Both the position numbers and the translations under genes were made by a program. Source: Nautilus pompilius (Eukaryota > Mollusca > Cephalopoda > Nautilida > Nautilidae). From it: 64,000 nucleotides of DNA. Below the pieces are notes generated by a model. The model did not search any database. It was not told the DNA's origin and was given only the letters and a program-made list of their open reading frames with translations. Location: NCBI GenBank assembly GCA_018389105.1, contig JACATO010000086.1, forward strand, positions 1,269,501 through 1,333,500, given 5' to 3'. Below are positions 1-64,000 of the stretch, one piece after another (position 1 is the stretch's first letter; the number at the start of each line of letters is the position of its first letter).

Positions 1-3000
1 TATAAGCAAGTTTTTGACATTGATCTGCTTTCTTAGGTTATTGTAACATTTTTTTACCTGTTTACTATTGTATGATTGTCCACCGAACTATTTACCCATG
101 ATCAGGACCAGTTTTTTCATTGACAGTAGAAAACAAACAACTTGGATTTTCAATATTCAAAAACTGCCCTCCATTGTAACTCATTTCATCAGGTAATAGT
201 TGTTACTCTATTTTCATCATCATTTTTATGTTCCTTTACTGCACAATTAGCATTTTCCCAGTCATTAAAACCACAACATCTTTGCTATTTTTCCATGGAA
301 AATGTGCAAACAACTATTCCTTTAATGAAAAATCACAATTTCTGATTCTTTCACACACTATTTTCAAAGTTGAACTAAAATCTAGATCATGGTTTCCAGC
401 TTCAGACCAATAATTACATTGACCTTCATTTATAATCTACAATTTTGGATCAGTAATAATAGTGAAGGATTCATTGGTAAGTGCCTCAGTTTCATTGTCA
501 CTATTTATTAGATCATCTATTATAGGAGCAACAGGATTATCTGCCAGATCAGAAAAGATCACTGGTATTTTGTATTGACTCATCACTAGTTAGTTGAATA
601 TTTATGATATCACTACTGCAAGCTTCAGTGGTATTAGCAATGTTGGTTGTGTTAGTTGGTTTTGCTGATGTATCTGCATCTAATCTTATAACAAAAGTTG
701 GTCGATTTTGGAAACTTTGCAAATTTTCTTTTTTATAAGTTGTATTTTTCAGCACACTTTTTAATGAAATTCTTCAATCATGAAAAATTAAGATGCACTA
801 CTTCTGACAATTTTCTGCAACAAAATAAGATAACTTTTTTGGAAACAAAATTATGCAAAAAAAAATGCATATGACATATGTACCAATCAAGATAAATTAA
901 TAATCTGTTATGTTAACATGCACTCAACTGACAGTTAGTTGTATGCTTGTAGTTCTGTTTAGCTTTAGTGGCATACTTTTTCAAGAAAATTGATTATCAA
1001 TCTAACAGTTTTATAGCATTCCTAACTGTTAATGTTATACATGGAGAGAATTAAATACAACTATTCACTTGTTCAGGCATTAATTTTGTACCATGCTCAC
1101 AAGCAACTTTGCACTACCATAGGAGGATCATGGCCCAAAGGTAAAAACTTTTTGAAAAAGACTGGAGGGCCTTCTGCCTGTGTTCTAACAACACCATTGT
1201 TAATACAGTTTGTGTATGTTTGTGGAAGGTAAATTTAATGTGATCAAGGAGTGCTACAGAATTTAAAAATCTGTTACTAAAGTTGACAAATGGCAGGCTT
1301 CATTTTTGGGGAAATTGATTCATTTGTTGGAATGATTGACATCATGCTAAGTAAAACATGGAGAAATGATGTGAAGTAAATAATACTGAAAAGAAGTTGG
1401 AGGATGCTGAATTTACCAATATTTTAAGATGATCCAAAAATATAAAGAATTTCATGATGTAAATGGCAATTTTGAAAAATTCAAAGCTCTAGAGAACACC
1501 ATTCCGACTTTGCCAGAATGTGATGAAGTAACAGAGGAAAATATAAGAGAATAAATTTGTTTAGAAAAAGACTATGCAGCTTTTCCAATTTAAAGTAACC
1601 AAGAAATTGCGGATGATTTTCATTGAAAAAAAAAAAAAAAAGTCAAGAGGAGGAAGGTGAAAGAATCTCCTTCCCAGTATCAGCAATAGATACATTTTGA
1701 CATTGTTGTAAGAAGTATTGGGGTCTTTGCAACACTGGTTGGTTGAGTTTGTTAACAACAATGTTTGGTACATTTACATATTTGTTTCTGGATCACAATA
1801 CTTGTACTCTGACAAGCATGACATATATACTGAACTACTTTTAATGAAGTGTCATATTGCACTGAGTAATCACTTTATAAAAGGCAGTTTTTCATCATAT
1901 AGCTCTTGCACTAAAAGACATTATTAGTGTAGCTGCCATGCCATGCCTATTAAAAGGCAGGTTGCTGAGAAAACTACTAACAGTACTGGACTAAACATGT
2001 GGTACTACTGAAAGCTTATGTTGTAGCGCTGTTAGTAATGATAACTAGAAATACAGAGGAGTAGAAGCCTTGACTGTCCTAATTAAAGGTTCCAAAAAAG
2101 GAATTGAAGCCAGTGATACAATCATGTTTTCTTGAGACATGATTGTGGTATATTGGAGGTGAAAGAGAATTCATTCAAGTGCAACAAAATTCCATGAAGC
2201 AAATGAAAATTAATGATTTCTTTAAGCTCCAAATCAAATTAAAGTGCAAATAGATAATAATGAAAGCAAAAAGAGCATCAATGAAATGTTAGTTCCAAGC
2301 TCAATAAAATGAGAATTTTTATATATGGCCATTAGTGTAGGAATTTGATAGTCTGGAGCACTTTAAGTTTACTCTCAGTCTGGGCTAATGACCATATTGC
2401 ATTTTATGGCAACACCAAATATGTGCATCAAAAGCTAAGATATATATATATATTCATGCACAGAAAGTTTAATCTATTTGATTGTTTTATTCTAATTTTG
2501 ATTTCCAAGTTCCAAAACAGTAATTGTGGTTGCATATTTTGGTTTGTTATGGAGAAAATTTTGGAAATGTTTGCATGCCATCATAGATAGTAACAGTGAA
2601 CAAAATACTATAAAAAGAATTTTCTACACTTGTGGATTAAAGTTTTTAGTTCTGTTTATTTTAGTTTTGTTGCATATTTTTAAATATAAAAAATCCATCT
2701 TTTGTGAGAGCTATTTATAGGGCTGTCAGAATGTACAGGCATAAATGAGTCTCAGCCAGCTGCGATGTTTAGATGTCTAGGGTAGTAGGCCATATATTGT
2801 TGGGGTGACATTGTCTACACAACTGTATACAATCTGACTTCATAACCTTATGTTTCATTGAGGCCTTGATGTGTTGTTGTTATCTTGTGAAAATGATATT
2901 TATTAAAAAAAAACTATAGAAACAAGCAGTATGACAGTTAAGGTGATCTTAAATTCTCTCACATTTTGACATTGCTTTACTATAATGTTGATTTGATGCA

Positions 3001-4783
3001 GGTCACTGACCTAACTTCCTTTTTTTTTTTAGGGTGAAGGGATACTAATGTGTGTAGTGTGTGTTTCTGTTTTTTCCATCTATTAAAGAAAAAAACTTGC
3101 TCAGTGGCCCTAATTGTTTAAAATTTGTTTTCAAAAAAAACAGTTTATTTTGTTAGGCTTAATTAATAGCTGAGACCAAACTAACAACAGAAAGAAGAAA
3201 AGTTATTTTAATATTGAATAAATTTTTATCCACAATTAATTTTTTTGTTTTGTTCTTGGCTATCAGATTGATTCCGTGAGTTAATTTTTAGCAGACTATT
3301 CCTTGATCCTACTAAAATGTACTGAATTTTTTACCTAGGCTGTTTGTCTGATTATGCTTTGATTTCCCACTTGGTGATCAGCTGTTTCTTCAACATTGAC
3401 TACCATGAATTTTTGGAGAAAATGATTTTAGACATGTTTATTTGGAAATCTGCACCTTAGAGCAATTACACTTTGTTTTGCTTTTTTAACAAATGCATGC
3501 TGCCACCAAAGTCAAAGGGTTTTTGAGAGTGCATTAAACTGGTAAACTGAGGGGGTCAAAGAATTAACTGCAAGTGTTTTTTTTTTATTAGTTTGGTGGA
3601 ACTGCATGGAATCCATGCAGAGTGGGGGTCTCTGCCTAGGTATCAGACATGGTTGGACCCTGTTGGGGATCAAGCTCTAGTTGGTTTTTAGTTAGTTTAG
3701 TTGGGACAGCTGGCTCATTGTAAAGTGTGGCATTCCCAGAATGAGAGAGGCTGACTTAATCTATGATTGTATGGTTGTTTGGTTATTTGTAGACAACAAG
3801 AACAAAAAAGGGATTATGATATATCATTAAAAGGTGGGCTAGAAATACACTAGCAAGACTCTGTTTATATATTTAATCTGTGAAAGAATTGATGGCTGCA
3901 CGGCAAAATATTATTGGCATTCAATCTCTAATTACCTATAGCTCCAGATTTAGGGATGTGTTAAAATGTTTTTTTTTTTTTTTTTTTTTTTTTTTAAGGG
4001 GCAGGGAACTTTAAAAAATATAATAGTTTATGGTATAATGGTATGAAGTTAAATTTTTTTCATTAAAAAAAAAAAAATAATTTCAAACACTTTCCAAAAC
4101 CTTCATTTTAAATTAACCATGGATGAAGTAAATTTACCCGGATGTTTATTTGTTGGGAATGGGTTGATAAATATAGTAAATTCTGGACATTTCTGAGAAG
4201 TTTGTTTGTTTGCTTTTTTCTCTTCAAGCTTTAAGAAAATAAAATTTAAGAATGCAATTTTTAGGTTTAGAGCAATGTTTGAATGAAGTCCTGATTTGAA
4301 ATTATGGTTGGTTATTGATTAAAAGACTAAACAAGTAGTGCTTTAACACCAACTAAGAAGGTAACCACCCACCCACCTTGTCTACCTACCTTTTTGCTGG
4401 TAACAACACAACAGATTTGTAAATGATTTTATAAAGAACTGCTTAAAACATCTAAATGCTGCATACCAAACAAAATGGTTTGAGAAATTATTGTTTTTCT
4501 TTAAAATAATGAGTGGTGGCTATTAACTTTGAATCGCTCTTTTATTGGATAATAATAGATAGATTTGTTTAGGCTAGATTTCACCTTTTAAGGAATGAAA
4601 GATGGGCTATAAGGAAGGAAATTTGACAGTTGTGTGCTGGCAGTGAAAATGTTGTCAAGGGATTAAAGAAAATGAAAGATTAGGGTTGGTGGGGGGTTTG
4701 TAGCTACATATGAAGTTGATTGGCCTGTTTGGAAATCAGAGGAAGTTCTGTTTAACCTTTATTATTCATTTCTTTTCTTTAAG
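1..4783. other. Upstream flank or 5' intron, no certain gene
   Basis: AT-rich DNA with many stops in all frames and homopolymer runs (poly-T near 3970-3996). It ends in the exon 1 acceptor, so part of it is probably intron of the SGK3-like gene, but no upstream exon, CpG-rich promoter or TATA/initiator could be fixed. One weak transposase-like scrap lies at about 1468-1617. The 3600-3780 stretch is less AT-rich and may be an old repeat. Nothing else recognisable. Confidence 0.6.
1468..1617 (+). pseudogene. Possible pogo/Tigger/Jerky-like transposase C-terminal scrap
   Basis: The frame starting at 1468 reads LPECDEVTEENIRE, a stop, then ICLEKDYAAFPI, a stop, then NQEIADDF. An acidic D-V-E-x-W-x-x-x-D...Y...DEEI pattern of this kind is seen near the C-terminus of Tigger/Jerky-type transposases. 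Stops and lack of an upstream catalytic core make this weak. It could be chance. Confidence 0.22.
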
Positions 4784-4792
4784 GATCCAAAC

Positions 4793-64000
<59,208 letters not shown>

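Overview
This is a window of AT-rich animal nuclear DNA with very low coding density. The one clear host gene is a plus-strand SGK-type serine/threonine kinase with an N-terminal PX domain. It matches the SGK3 (CISK) architecture, not the PX-less SGK1/2 form. Ten coding exons can be placed at base resolution (4793-63896). They encode the first 324 residues, from the initiator Met through the PX domain, linker, glycine-rich loop, catalytic loop, DFG and activation-loop threonine. The rest of the kinase lobe and the C-terminal hydrophobic motif lie beyond the right edge. The long introns, AT richness and mix of DNA transposons suggest an invertebrate metazoan. A lophotrochozoan such as a mollusc is my guess, but nothing in the window proves the taxon.

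Layout: 1-4783 is upstream DNA with no certain gene. It ends in a 3' splice site, so at least one more 5' exon exists upstream. Exon 1 (4784-4879) carries the likely start codon. Intron 1 is about 37.8 kb and holds most of the mobile DNA: a Tc1-family element (6041-8900) interrupted by a complete but dead mariner (6124-7423); two hAT-type MITEs of one family with recognisable 8-bp target duplications (9641-10017 and 14330-14652); a 598-bp pogo/Tigger-like nonautonomous element (10411-11008); a piggyBac transposase relic (about 11.5-12.8 kb, minus strand); a LINE reverse-transcriptase scrap (about 20.5 kb); a second, older Tc1 relic (35.6-36.4 kb, minus); and a perfect 38-bp inverted repeat (40956-41042).

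Exons 2-10 (42671-63896) alternate with introns of 0.7 to 9 kb. Intron 6 is a GC-AG intron that splits the glycine-rich loop from the rest of the N-lobe. Intron 7 contains a decayed ZBED5/Charlie-like hAT transposase. The remaining intronic DNA is unassigned AT-rich sequence with microsatellites and possible SINE-like fragments. No rRNA, tRNA or CRISPR feature could be supported.

The transposon relics are all broken by stops or frameshifts, and several have lost catalytic residues, so they look like fossils inside a conserved, actively spliced gene. I found no convincing new multi-gene system. The items most worth checking are the perfect hairpin, the clean nested insertion, the MITE family with its target duplications, and the GC donor.
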